Source of the DNA: Enterococcus_D sp050529585
GTDB lineage: Bacteria > Bacillota > Bacilli > Lactobacillales > Enterococcaceae
NCBI RefSeq assembly: GCF_050529585.1
Contig: NZ_CP172882.1
Location: forward strand, 1,364,001 to 1,428,000
Length of the DNA stretch: 64,000 nt
Direction: 5' to 3'
A program made the translations under genes and the position numbers. The notes below the pieces were generated by a model. It ran no database searches. It was not told the origin of the DNA and saw only the letters and a list, made by a program, of their open reading frames with translations. Positions 45,601 through 52,152 of this stretch are shown here, one piece after another (position 1 is the stretch's first letter; each line of letters opens with the position of its first letter).

Positions 45601-46112
45601 TGATGTATCCCCAAGTGTTCTTGGATTATCGCACATCCTATGAACAATTTGCAGATGTCAAAGTGTTGGATACACCTACATTCTTCAATGGCATGCGGTT
45701 GGGTGAAACCATCAATGTTGAATTAGAAAAAGGAAAGATTTTGATCATCCGCCTAGACGAAATAGGCGAAGCAGATATCGAAGGCAATCGGAACTTGTTC
45801 TTCAACTTGAACGGTCAACGCCGTGAAATCGTGGTGAAAGACAACTCAATCATCAGTTCAGTCCAAACCAAACGTAAAGCTGAACCAACAAATAAAGAAC
45901 AAATTGGCGCGTCGATGAGTGGTTCAGTGTTAGAAATTTTGGTGCAAAAAGGCGAACGCGTGGCTAAAGGCCAAACGCTGATGGTCACAGAAGCGATGAA
46001 GATGGAAACTTCTGTCGAAGCACGTTTTGCTGGCGTGGTAGAACACGTATATGTAACTGCTGGAGAACCGATCCAATCAGGGGATCTATTGATAGAAATC
46101 AAAGAAAAGTAG
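42684..46112 (+). CDS. pyc: Pyruvate carboxylase
   Basis: A 1142-residue biotin enzyme making oxaloacetate from pyruvate, bicarbonate and ATP. Domains in order: biotin carboxylase (about 1-450, with the ATP loop KAALGGGGRGMR and catalytic FIEVNPRVQVEHT), carboxyltransferase (about 530-800, LLTDTTFRDAHQSLLATRVRT), allosteric linker, and BCCP at the C-terminus with biotinyl Lys1106 in TEAMKMET. In Lactococcus and Listeria pyruvate carboxylase is inhibited by c-di-AMP; whether this enzyme is cannot be seen here. Starts 21 bases after ftsW. Together with PFOR it sets pyruvate flux. Confidence 0.97.
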   Translation: MKKILVANRGEIAIRVFRACAELGIKTVGIYAAEDEYSVHRFKADEAYLVGKGKRPIDAYLDIEDIIRTAKKAGAQGIHPGYGFLSENLGFAQRCEEEGLIFIGPSTHHLDIFGDKIKAKAAAIEAGIQSIPGSDGPVETIEEVLDFAQTHEYPIMIKAALGGGGRGMRVAHDEKEARDGYERAKSEAKAAFGSDEVYVEKYISNPKHIEVQILGDTHGNVVHLFERDCSVQRRHQKVVEVAPCVSMDPAQREKICQAAVQLMKHVGYINAGTVEFLVEGDKFYFIEVNPRVQVEHTITEMITNLDIVTSQILIAQGKDLHKEIGIPQQQDIRFEGVAIQCRVTTEDPANQFMPDTGKIDTYRSPGGFGVRLDVGNAYAGAVVTPYFDSLLVKVCTHAATFDQAIQKMMRCLKEFRIRGVKTNILFMRNVISHPAFRSGEAKTTFIDNTPELFEFPRIRDRGNKTMKYIGEITINGFPGIEKQTKPYYNEPRLPQHIETLDHFTSAKHILDQHGAAAVTSWIGEQKNVLLTDTTFRDAHQSLLATRVRTHDFKKIAAMTEEAIPQLFSSEMWGGATFDVAYRFLTEDPWERLRMFRKRMPNTLLQMLFRGSNAVGYSNYPDNVLVEFIKEAADQGIDVFRIFDSLNWIPQMEKSIQAVRDTGKIAEATICYTGDINDPTRQKYSVQYYKDMAKELQNLGAHIIAIKDMAGLLKPQAAYRLISELKDSIDVPIHLHTHDTSGNGIITYSAATKAGVDIVDVAMSAVSGATSQPSMSSLYYALLHGDRCPDINVDNIQQLNHYWEDVRMYYHAFENGLNAPQTEVYKHEMPGGQYSNLQQQAKAVGLGEKWDEIKEVYHEVNMMFGDIVKVTPSSKVVGDMALFMVQNGLSEQDIYEQGDNLSFPESVVTFFQGELGQPVGGFPEKLQKIILKGRPAFTERPGAFAEPVNFDVVKQELAEKIGYQPKQEEVLSYLMYPQVFLDYRTSYEQFADVKVLDTPTFFNGMRLGETINVELEKGKILIIRLDEIGEADIEGNRNLFFNLNGQRREIVVKDNSIISSVQTKRKAEPTNKEQIGASMSGSVLEILVQKGERVAKGQTLMVTEAMKMETSVEARFAGVVEHVYVTAGEPIQSGDLLIEIKEK

Positions 46113-46127
46113 GGAGCTGAATCAAAA

Positions 46128-47258
46128 ATGAAGCACAGAGGAATCTTGTTTGGGTGTATGTTTATCCTTGCTTTAGCGGTAGTCTATTTACAACCAGTAT
46201 TTTTCCAACACGCTTCAGATTCTAGTTTTTTTTCTGAAAATCCTGTCAAGGCGCCTACGACGATGAATTATGAAACAATCAAAGCAGATGGACTTGCCAA
46301 TGCAATTGGTGAACCCGTTTCAGACTTTGAAGAAGATTATGGCTTGCCGGTGCGAACATATCGTACCGGCTATGATTTTGAAGTGAGGGTCTACAATCAG
46401 CTAGATGATCAGCAGTATATTGAAATCAATACAGATGGTGAAAGTGTTCAAGCAATCAAAGTAATTGGTGCAGGGGGTTCATCGTTGACGCCTTTTTCAA
46501 TGGGAATGACATTGACTGAACTGACGGACTTGACGATGATCTATCCCAATTTCAGCCTCAAGCAGAATGATCGAACGATCAGTTTTGAGCTCATGGAAGA
46601 AGATATGAATTATCGCCCTCTCGTAGCCTTTGATAATGGCACATTTGCTGTCTTGTTTTTTGACCATGTATCATCAAAGCTACAAGCAATCAGCTATCTA
46701 GACCAAACAACATTATTAAAATTGGCCCCATATCCTTTAACGGAAGGTGAAAGACCATTGTTTCAGACTTCCCAGACAATCTCACCGGAGCAAGCTGGAT
46801 TGGATAAAGAGACCTTATCGTTTGTGATCATTGAAAAAATGCGCAATGTACAGATGCTAGAGACCTATTCATCTAATTTGGACACCCAAAAAGAGGCCGC
46901 CGCACTTTTAACTGAATTCACTGAAAATATTTCAGACCATATCACATCACAACGGATCCACTCGTATCAAAAGGCTTTATCTAGTGAAAAAACCAGTAAT
47001 TTCAATTTGACGACTGATGAATGGCAAGAACTATTGGCCGATCAAGAGATCACGGCAACGGCCACAATTTTTGAAGCACCCGTGTATGATCCAACGTTCA
47101 GTATTCTATCTTGGTTCAGCGATCCTGCTATGGCAGATAGATTATCTCATGAAGGACCAGAAAAGATAGGAATTGCTTTTTCTGAAGAAAATATGGTAGT
47201 CTTAGTGCAAGAGCAAGAAGAAGAAACCGAGGCTAGTACAACGAATGATATACAATAA
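46128..47258 (+). CDS. CAP-associated-domain exported protein (YlbC-like)
   Basis: A 376-residue protein with an N-terminal hydrophobic anchor (residues 5-26, no lipobox). A CAP_assoc_N-type domain spans about residues 60-200 (LANAIGEPVSDFEEDYGLPVRTY), and a degenerate CAP/SCP-like region follows. The tail is Glu-rich (QEQEEETEAS). Homologues such as YlbC sit in the same place in Bacilli, downstream of pyc and upstream of ylbF/ylbG. No activity is established. Its end overlaps the ylbF start by 14 bases. Confidence 0.82.
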   Translation: MKHRGILFGCMFILALAVVYLQPVFFQHASDSSFFSENPVKAPTTMNYETIKADGLANAIGEPVSDFEEDYGLPVRTYRTGYDFEVRVYNQLDDQQYIEINTDGESVQAIKVIGAGGSSLTPFSMGMTLTELTDLTMIYPNFSLKQNDRTISFELMEEDMNYRPLVAFDNGTFAVLFFDHVSSKLQAISYLDQTTLLKLAPYPLTEGERPLFQTSQTISPEQAGLDKETLSFVIIEKMRNVQMLETYSSNLDTQKEAAALLTEFTENISDHITSQRIHSYQKALSSEKTSNFNLTTDEWQELLADQEITATATIFEAPVYDPTFSILSWFSDPAMADRLSHEGPEKIGIAFSEENMVVLVQEQEEETEASTTNDIQ

Positions 47259-47667
47259 AGATTTTTTTGATATTGCTGACCAAATCGATTGCCTAACGCA
47301 GACGATCAAAACAAGTGCTACATACGAAGAATATACAGCAATCAAACAAAAAATGTATCAAGATGAAGAAGTACAACAGTTGATTCAATCTTTTGTTGAA
47401 AAAAAGCAGGCATTTGAACAAATCGAATCATATGGTGAATTTACACCGGGATTCAAAGAGTGTAAAGGCGCTATGCGTCAAGCAAAGCGAAGGTTAGATA
47501 TGAATGTCCTTGTGAGTGAATACCGGTTAGCTGAGAACAATCTGCAACGGCTGCTGGATGAAATCACCTTATCGATCTCAACCTGTTTTTCAGCTTCCAT
47601 CAAAGTCGATGCTGGTAGTCCTTTTTTTCATTCAAAATCGAGTTGTGGAGGAAATTGTCATGCATGA
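47245..47667 (+). CDS. ylbF: YlbF/RicF family protein
   Basis: A 140-residue helical protein of the YlbF/YmcA family. The core helices span about residues 5-110. The C-terminal extension has Cys114 and the pair Cys134/Cys138 in SSCGGNCHA. In B. subtilis RicF forms the Y-complex with RicA and RicT, binds [4Fe-4S] clusters and affects RNase Y processing, biofilm and competence. The ATG at 47245 lies within the previous gene. It overlaps ylbG by 8 bases. The cysteines suggest the cluster-binding form rather than the shorter cysteine-free homologues. Confidence 0.9.
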   Translation: MIYNKDFFDIADQIDCLTQTIKTSATYEEYTAIKQKMYQDEEVQQLIQSFVEKKQAFEQIESYGEFTPGFKECKGAMRQAKRRLDMNVLVSEYRLAENNLQRLLDEITLSISTCFSASIKVDAGSPFFHSKSSCGGNCHA

Positions 47668-48004
47668 AGAAAAAGAACCTTTTCAAATACAAAAACGGCG
47701 TGGTTTGATTGTGTGGGTTTATAGTTTGCGCCAATTAAAAAACTTGCGTCGTTTTGGGTTTGTTCATTATGTCTCACGCAAGATGAAATACGTGGTGATG
47801 TATTTAAATGAAGAAGAATACGAAGCCAAAAAAGCCAAAATCGAACAATTTCATTTTGTACGTCAAGTAGAACCATCTTATCGACCAGATGTTGCAATGG
47901 ACTTTGCGGATAAAATCGGTACAGACGAAGCTTATCCTAGCAAAGATGATGGTTTTGATGTTGAAGAAAAAAATACAATGATTCGCTTAGCAGAGCATGT
48001 GTAA
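47660..48004 (+). CDS. ylbG: YlbG family protein (DUF2129)
   Basis: A 114-residue cytosolic protein with the DUF2129 core QIQKRRGLIVWVYSLRQLKNLRRFGFVHYVSRKMKYVVMYL quoted here only by its ends (QIQKRRG to VVMYL, about residues 9-49). Function is unknown; it follows ylbF in most Bacilli. The start at 47660 has GGAGG 8 bases upstream; the longer frame from 47558 overlaps ylbF extensively and is rejected. The C-terminal half is acidic and probably flexible. Confidence 0.9.
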   Translation: MHEEKEPFQIQKRRGLIVWVYSLRQLKNLRRFGFVHYVSRKMKYVVMYLNEEEYEAKKAKIEQFHFVRQVEPSYRPDVAMDFADKIGTDEAYPSKDDGFDVEEKNTMIRLAEHV

Positions 48005-48008
48005 AAAT

Positions 48009-48038
48009 GGTAGCGTGTCACAACGCTGCTGTTTTTTT
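48009..48038 (+). terminator. Terminator after ylbG
   Basis: A short GTAGCGT / ACGCTGC stem with a 6-base loop, followed by a run of T. Confidence 0.75.
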
Positions 48039-48193
48039 GCCTACAAGCAGCTGCAGACACCACAAAGCAATCATGGGTAGGTAAATAACCGGTACTTGGT
48101 GACCGAAGTGAACATAGTCATCGGACTTGTAATTTTGAGAATCAATGCTATATTTATTTTAGCTTAGTTATGTTTTAGTTGGAGGAGAAGACG

Positions 48194-48748
48194 ATGCGTA
48201 TAGTTGCAGGAGAATTTGGTGGACGAAGATTGAAAAGTCTCCAAGGAGATAATACCCGTCCCACGACTGATAAGGTCAAAGGAGCCATCTTCAATATGCT
48301 GGGCCAATATTTGCATGGTGGGAAGGTCCTTGATCTATTTAGCGGCAGTGGCGGATTAGCGATCGAAGCGGTATCAAGAGGGGCCGATCATGCGGTTTGT
48401 GTTGATCGCAGTTTCCCAGCGGTCAAAATCATTCATGAGAATATTGCGGTCACTAAACAGCCTGAGAAGTTCACAGTTTTGAAAATGGACGCCAAGCAGG
48501 CAATCGCAAAATTTGCTGATGAGGCACAGCAATTTGACTATCTTTTTTTGGACCCTCCATATGCCAAACAACAAATCGTAGACCAGTTAACAGAGATGTT
48601 GTCTTTCAATTTATTATCCAGCGGAGCCAAAGTGATTTGTGAAACAGACAAGTCCATTCTGCTGCCAGAAAGAATCGGTTCTCTAGAACGAATCAAACAA
48701 CAGACCTATGGCATCTCACAAGTCACAATTTATAGAAATGAGGGATAG
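48194..48748 (+). CDS. rsmD: 16S rRNA (guanine966-N2)-methyltransferase RsmD
   Basis: A 184-residue Rossmann-fold methyltransferase that modifies m2G966 of 16S rRNA. The N-terminus MRIVAGEFGGRRL and the motif TRPTTDKVKGAIFNML are typical. SAM motif I is VLDLFSGSGGLAIEA; the catalytic motif IV is LDPPYAK. The start at 48194 has GGAGG 8 bases upstream; a TTG at 48179 is earlier than the site. coaD starts one base after its stop, a conserved pair. Confidence 0.95.
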   Translation: MRIVAGEFGGRRLKSLQGDNTRPTTDKVKGAIFNMLGQYLHGGKVLDLFSGSGGLAIEAVSRGADHAVCVDRSFPAVKIIHENIAVTKQPEKFTVLKMDAKQAIAKFADEAQQFDYLFLDPPYAKQQIVDQLTEMLSFNLLSSGAKVICETDKSILLPERIGSLERIKQQTYGISQVTIYRNEG

Positions 48749-48749
48749 T

Positions 48750-49244
48750 GTGAAAAAAATTGCCTTATTTCCGGGTAGCTTTGACCCGCTGACAGCAGGC
48801 CATGTTGATTTGATCGAACGTGGTGCCAAGCTATTCGATGAACTTATTGTCGGTGTTTTCGTAAACACCAATAAAAAAAGCTTCTTTACAAGCGAAGAAA
48901 AAGTACAGCTGATTCAGGATGCTTTGGCACATATACCAAATGTTCGAGTGATTGCACAGGCATCTGAATTGACTGTGGTTGCAGCCAAAAAACTTGGGGC
49001 GCAATTCCTCTTACGTGGCATTCGCAGTGTCAAAGACTATGAATATGAAAGAGATATTATGGAAATGAATCACCATCTGGAACCCGCTCTAGAAACAGTC
49101 TTTTTATTAGCAGATGCCAAACACAGTTTTATCAGTTCTAGTTTGCTGAAAGAAATTTTGACTTTTGGCGGGGATGTGGCAGAATATTTGCCGCAAAATA
49201 TTTATGAAGCTATAGTAAAGAAGCGTGAAACCAATGAATTTTAA
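48750..49244 (+). CDS. coaD: Phosphopantetheine adenylyltransferase
   Basis: A 164-residue nucleotidyltransferase for the penultimate step of CoA synthesis. The ATP motif is GSFDPLTAGHVD (T/HxGH form TAGH) and the second motif is ISSSLLKE, matching ISSTxVR/K. The initiation codon is GTG at 48750 (MKKIALFPGSFDP): GAGGG lies 5-6 bases upstream, and the ATG four codons earlier overlaps that site. Translational coupling to rsmD is likely. The final step, coaE, is also in this window at 61.2 kb. Confidence 0.94.
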   Translation: MKKIALFPGSFDPLTAGHVDLIERGAKLFDELIVGVFVNTNKKSFFTSEEKVQLIQDALAHIPNVRVIAQASELTVVAAKKLGAQFLLRGIRSVKDYEYERDIMEMNHHLEPALETVFLLADAKHSFISSSLLKEILTFGGDVAEYLPQNIYEAIVKKRETNEF

Positions 49245-50277
49245 ATCTACGGTCAAGTATATTTCGTTGTTTATCCTTGCATTATTGATTGCTGCAGCGG
49301 CCTTTTTGCCAATACCTTACTATATTGAACAACCCGGTGCGACGATTGATTTGAAAGAACTGATCACTGTCAATCAGAAGGAAGACACGTCAGACGGTTC
49401 TTTTTCGTTGACTAGTGTCGGCATTCGACAGGCAACTATCTTCACTGCACTTGGTACAAAATTCAGTCAATTTAAAGACCTTGTTAGTGAAGAAGAACTC
49501 CTTGGTGGCGCAACGGACGAAGAGTACAATCGCATCCAACGTTATTATATGGAATCTTCACAAAACAGCGCCATTGAACAAGCACTGAAATTGGCTGATT
49601 TGCCCTATGAAATGGAATATAAAGGTGTTTATGTGATGGGGGTCGATCCAGACTCTAGTTTTGCAGACAAGATTTCCGTAGGGGATACGGTGACTGCAGT
49701 AAATGGACGATCATTTACGAACAGTCAAGATTTCATTGATTATGTACAAAGTCAATCGGTGGGGGATGAAGTAACTGTTACTTACACCCAAGACGGAAAA
49801 GAAAAAGAAGCAACAGGTGATTTGATCGAGTTGTCTACCAATCAAAAAGCTGGTATCGGGATCTCGCTTGTCGATCACACGGAGATTTCCTCAGATCAAG
49901 ATATCGTTATTGACGCCGGCAATATTGGTGGACCTTCTGCAGGGTTGATGTTTACATTGGAAATTTATCAACAATTGACGGGAGATATTCGCAAAGGTCA
50001 TCAAATTGCTGGGACAGGAACGATCGCCAGTGATGGTACAGTGGGTCGAATTGGTGGTATTGACAAGAAGGTGGCTAGTGCCAGTGAAAGCGGCGCCGAG
50101 ATTTTCTTTGCCCCTGACGATGAGATCACAGATGACGAACGTGCTGCTGACCCTGAAATCAAAACCAATTACGAAGAAGCTGTAGCAGCTGCTGAAAAAT
50201 TGGATACAGATATGACCATCGTGCCAGTTTCTAATGTGCAAGATGCCTTAGATTATTTGGCTGGATTATCAAACTAA
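49234..50277 (+). CDS. SepM/YlbL-type S16 serine protease with PDZ domain
   Basis: A 347-residue membrane-anchored protease. An N-terminal segment (about 8-30) anchors it outside the cell; a PDZ domain spans about 125-195 (GVYVMGVDPDSSFADK), and a Lon-type S16 domain follows. The dyad is Ser235 in GGPSAGLMF and Lys279 in GGIDKKVAS. In S. mutans SepM trims the CSP pheromone; in Bacillus YlbL responds to DNA damage and degrades the division inhibitor YneA. It overlaps coaD by 11 bases. The ATG at 49234 is preferred over a GTG three codons earlier, although neither has an ideal ribosome site. Confidence 0.92.
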   Translation: MNFKSTVKYISLFILALLIAAAAFLPIPYYIEQPGATIDLKELITVNQKEDTSDGSFSLTSVGIRQATIFTALGTKFSQFKDLVSEEELLGGATDEEYNRIQRYYMESSQNSAIEQALKLADLPYEMEYKGVYVMGVDPDSSFADKISVGDTVTAVNGRSFTNSQDFIDYVQSQSVGDEVTVTYTQDGKEKEATGDLIELSTNQKAGIGISLVDHTEISSDQDIVIDAGNIGGPSAGLMFTLEIYQQLTGDIRKGHQIAGTGTIASDGTVGRIGGIDKKVASASESGAEIFFAPDDEITDDERAADPEIKTNYEEAVAAAEKLDTDMTIVPVSNVQDALDYLAGLSN

Positions 50278-50281
50278 TACA

Positions 50282-50314
50282 ACAAAAAAACGACCGATTT
50301 GGTCGTTTTTTTGT
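50282..50314 (+). terminator. Terminator after the S16 protease gene
   Basis: A perfect 14-bp stem ACAAAAAAACGACC / GGTCGTTTTTTTGT with a 5-base loop; the T-run lies in the right arm. Confidence 0.9.
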
Positions 50315-50351
50315 GATATCAAGAATTCAAGTAGGCGCATAGAATCTGTTG

Positions 50352-50360
50352 TGCTATACT
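50352..50360 (+). promoter_or_regulatory. Promoter of the DUF1149 gene
   Basis: GTGCTATACT contains an extended -10 (TGCTATACT, 50352-50360). The start codon is 24 bases downstream, leaving a very short leader. Confidence 0.6.
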
Positions 50361-50383
50361 TTTATTTAAGGAGCGTGAAAACT

Positions 50384-50791
50384 GTGGAAATCAAAAGACA
50401 ACAACCAATCGTCGAAGCCTACCACTTCGATATGAAACCAAAAGACAAAGAAATGGAAACAAAATTGAATGTCGGATTTGCCCCTTTGAAGGTCAAAGAC
50501 GAAGCTTATATGGAAAAGAACAGTATAATTGGTGCGCGTTTAGAATTTCAGTTAGTCTTTCCAGAATATGTCTTGTCTGGCAGGGTAGGACAAGTCAACC
50601 ATATCTTAAATCGTAAAGTGGCATCAGGAGAAGATTTATCAAAAGCTGAAACTGATCGCTTAGTGGAGCCATTATTTGATATCATCAAACGATTGACTTA
50701 TGAAGTAACAGAAATCATCACGGACAAACCCGGTTTACAACTGAACTTTAATACTGGCGGTAATCAGGATCCGGCCGCAAAAGAGGAATAA
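50384..50791 (+). CDS. DUF1149 family protein
   Basis: A 135-residue cytosolic protein beginning MEIKRQQPIVEAYHFDM, which matches the DUF1149 family of lactic acid bacteria; the fold has been described as SecB-like, recalled from memory. Function is not established. The initiation codon is GTG at 50384 with AAGGAG 9 bases upstream; the longest frame starts over the promoter and is rejected. A glyoxalase-like gene starts 15 bases after it, so the two form an operon. Confidence 0.8.
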   Translation: MEIKRQQPIVEAYHFDMKPKDKEMETKLNVGFAPLKVKDEAYMEKNSIIGARLEFQLVFPEYVLSGRVGQVNHILNRKVASGEDLSKAETDRLVEPLFDIIKRLTYEVTEIITDKPGLQLNFNTGGNQDPAAKEE

Positions 50792-50806
50792 CTGGAGGGG
50801 ATTAAG

Positions 50807-51178
50807 ATGTTTTCAAATAAAATGCAAGTCATGATCTATGTAGCAGATGTACCAGCTGCTGTCGCCTTTTGGCAATCCTTTGGCTTTGTGATCATTGATC
50901 AGCAATCTGTCGATGGTACGTCAGTCGTAGAAATTGCACCAAGTGAGCATGCAGATACGCGTTTTGTGATCTATGACCGGACCTTTATCGAATCTCATTC
51001 CCCAGAAGTTGTATTAAATTCACCATCGATCATGTTCTTTTCAGATGATATTACTTCCCTGTATAAGAAAATGATCGATTTGAATGTTGAAATGGGAGAT
51101 TTGATTCAAATGGAGGAACAGCTGGTTTTCAATTTTGCTGATCCTGATGGCAATTATTTTGCGGTTTCTGGAAAATGA
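50807..51178 (+). CDS. Glyoxalase/VOC-family protein
   Basis: A 123-residue vicinal-oxygen-chelate protein with the paired beta-alpha-beta fold: MIYVADVPAAVAFWQSFGFVIID at the start and a closing FADPDGNYFAVSG. The usual metal ligands are not all obvious; the first strand lacks the early His found in true glyoxalases, while a Glu is possible late. It may therefore be a binding or resistance-type VOC protein rather than glyoxalase I. The start has GGAGGGG about 7 bases upstream. Confidence 0.85.
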   Translation: MFSNKMQVMIYVADVPAAVAFWQSFGFVIIDQQSVDGTSVVEIAPSEHADTRFVIYDRTFIESHSPEVVLNSPSIMFFSDDITSLYKKMIDLNVEMGDLIQMEEQLVFNFADPDGNYFAVSGK

Positions 51179-51281
51179 TTAACTGCTTCATTAGGTAAAA
51201 AACTTTTAAAAGATTTTGGGTTAATGAACTGTCTGTGGTTTCATCATCATACAAGAACCATTTTAAGAGGAGGGAAACTTC

Positions 51282-52016
51282 ATGAAAGACTTGATGTACG
51301 TCATTAGTGATATTCATGGCATGGCTGATCTTTTTAAAAAACTTTTGCAAGATTTTGACCCTGATCGGCATCAATTATTATTGATTGGCGACCTAAATGA
51401 TCGGGGCCCAAAAACCAAAGAGTGCTTTTTGTTGGGGAAACAGCTTGTCGAAGAACAGCAAGCCATTTATCTGCGAGGAAATCATGAAGAATACTTCCTG
51501 CAATTTTTGCAAGCGCCAGAAGATTGGTTTGCTGCATATGTGCGCAATGGTGGGAAAGAAACGTTAGAAAGTCTTTTGCATAAAGGCGCGACCGAAGAAT
51601 ATTCTCCTACTGAGATTGCTATGATGATCCGTAGCCGCTATACTGATTTGATCGAATTTTTAATTGCTCGTCCTTTGTATTACGAGTGGGGAAAGTATCT
51701 CTTTGTTCATGCTGGAGTAGATTTGTCGAAAAAAGATTGGCAAGAAACATCGGATCATGACTTTATCTGGATCCGTGAACCCTTTCATCAAGGAAAAAAT
51801 CAAACTGGCAAAACGATCGTTTTCGGACATACCATCACACCAATGCTTCACGGGGATATGCAAACCACTGATTTATGGATCAGTGACAACAAAATCGGTA
51901 TCGATGGTGGCGCGGTCTTTGGCGGATCAGTTCATGGCGTCATTTTTGACCACAATGGCATTGTACAAGATATCGAATACCAAAACTTAGATGGTCCTTG
52001 GCAACCAGACTTTTAA
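51282..52016 (+). CDS. Metallophosphoesterase (PrpA/ApaH-like serine/threonine phosphatase family)
   Basis: A 244-residue calcineurin-like phosphoesterase. The metal motifs are complete: SDIHG (residues 9-13), GDLNDRGP near 37-44, GNHEEY near 66-71, a central His in LFVHAGVDL and FGHTITP near the C-terminus. It could dephosphorylate proteins (counteracting PASTA kinases) or cleave diadenosine tetraphosphate; sequence alone does not decide. The ATG follows GAGGAGGG. It is a single gene between the VOC protein and tex. Confidence 0.88.
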   Translation: MKDLMYVISDIHGMADLFKKLLQDFDPDRHQLLLIGDLNDRGPKTKECFLLGKQLVEEQQAIYLRGNHEEYFLQFLQAPEDWFAAYVRNGGKETLESLLHKGATEEYSPTEIAMMIRSRYTDLIEFLIARPLYYEWGKYLFVHAGVDLSKKDWQETSDHDFIWIREPFHQGKNQTGKTIVFGHTITPMLHGDMQTTDLWISDNKIGIDGGAVFGGSVHGVIFDHNGIVQDIEYQNLDGPWQPDF

Positions 52017-52082
52017 AAAACTCATTCAAAATCACAAGGCTTGGAAAGCGACCAACATAAACAGACTGCGTGCCTCTCATTG

Positions 52083-52110
52083 ACAGCTGAAAGTCATCAG
52101 CTGTTTTTTT
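52083..52110 (+). terminator. Terminator after the phosphatase gene
   Basis: A perfect ACAGCTGA / TCAGCTGT stem with a 6-base loop, followed by a run of T. Confidence 0.85.
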
Positions 52111-52152
52111 GTGGTATCATAAAGTACATGAATCAAGAAAGGTGAACAAAAC

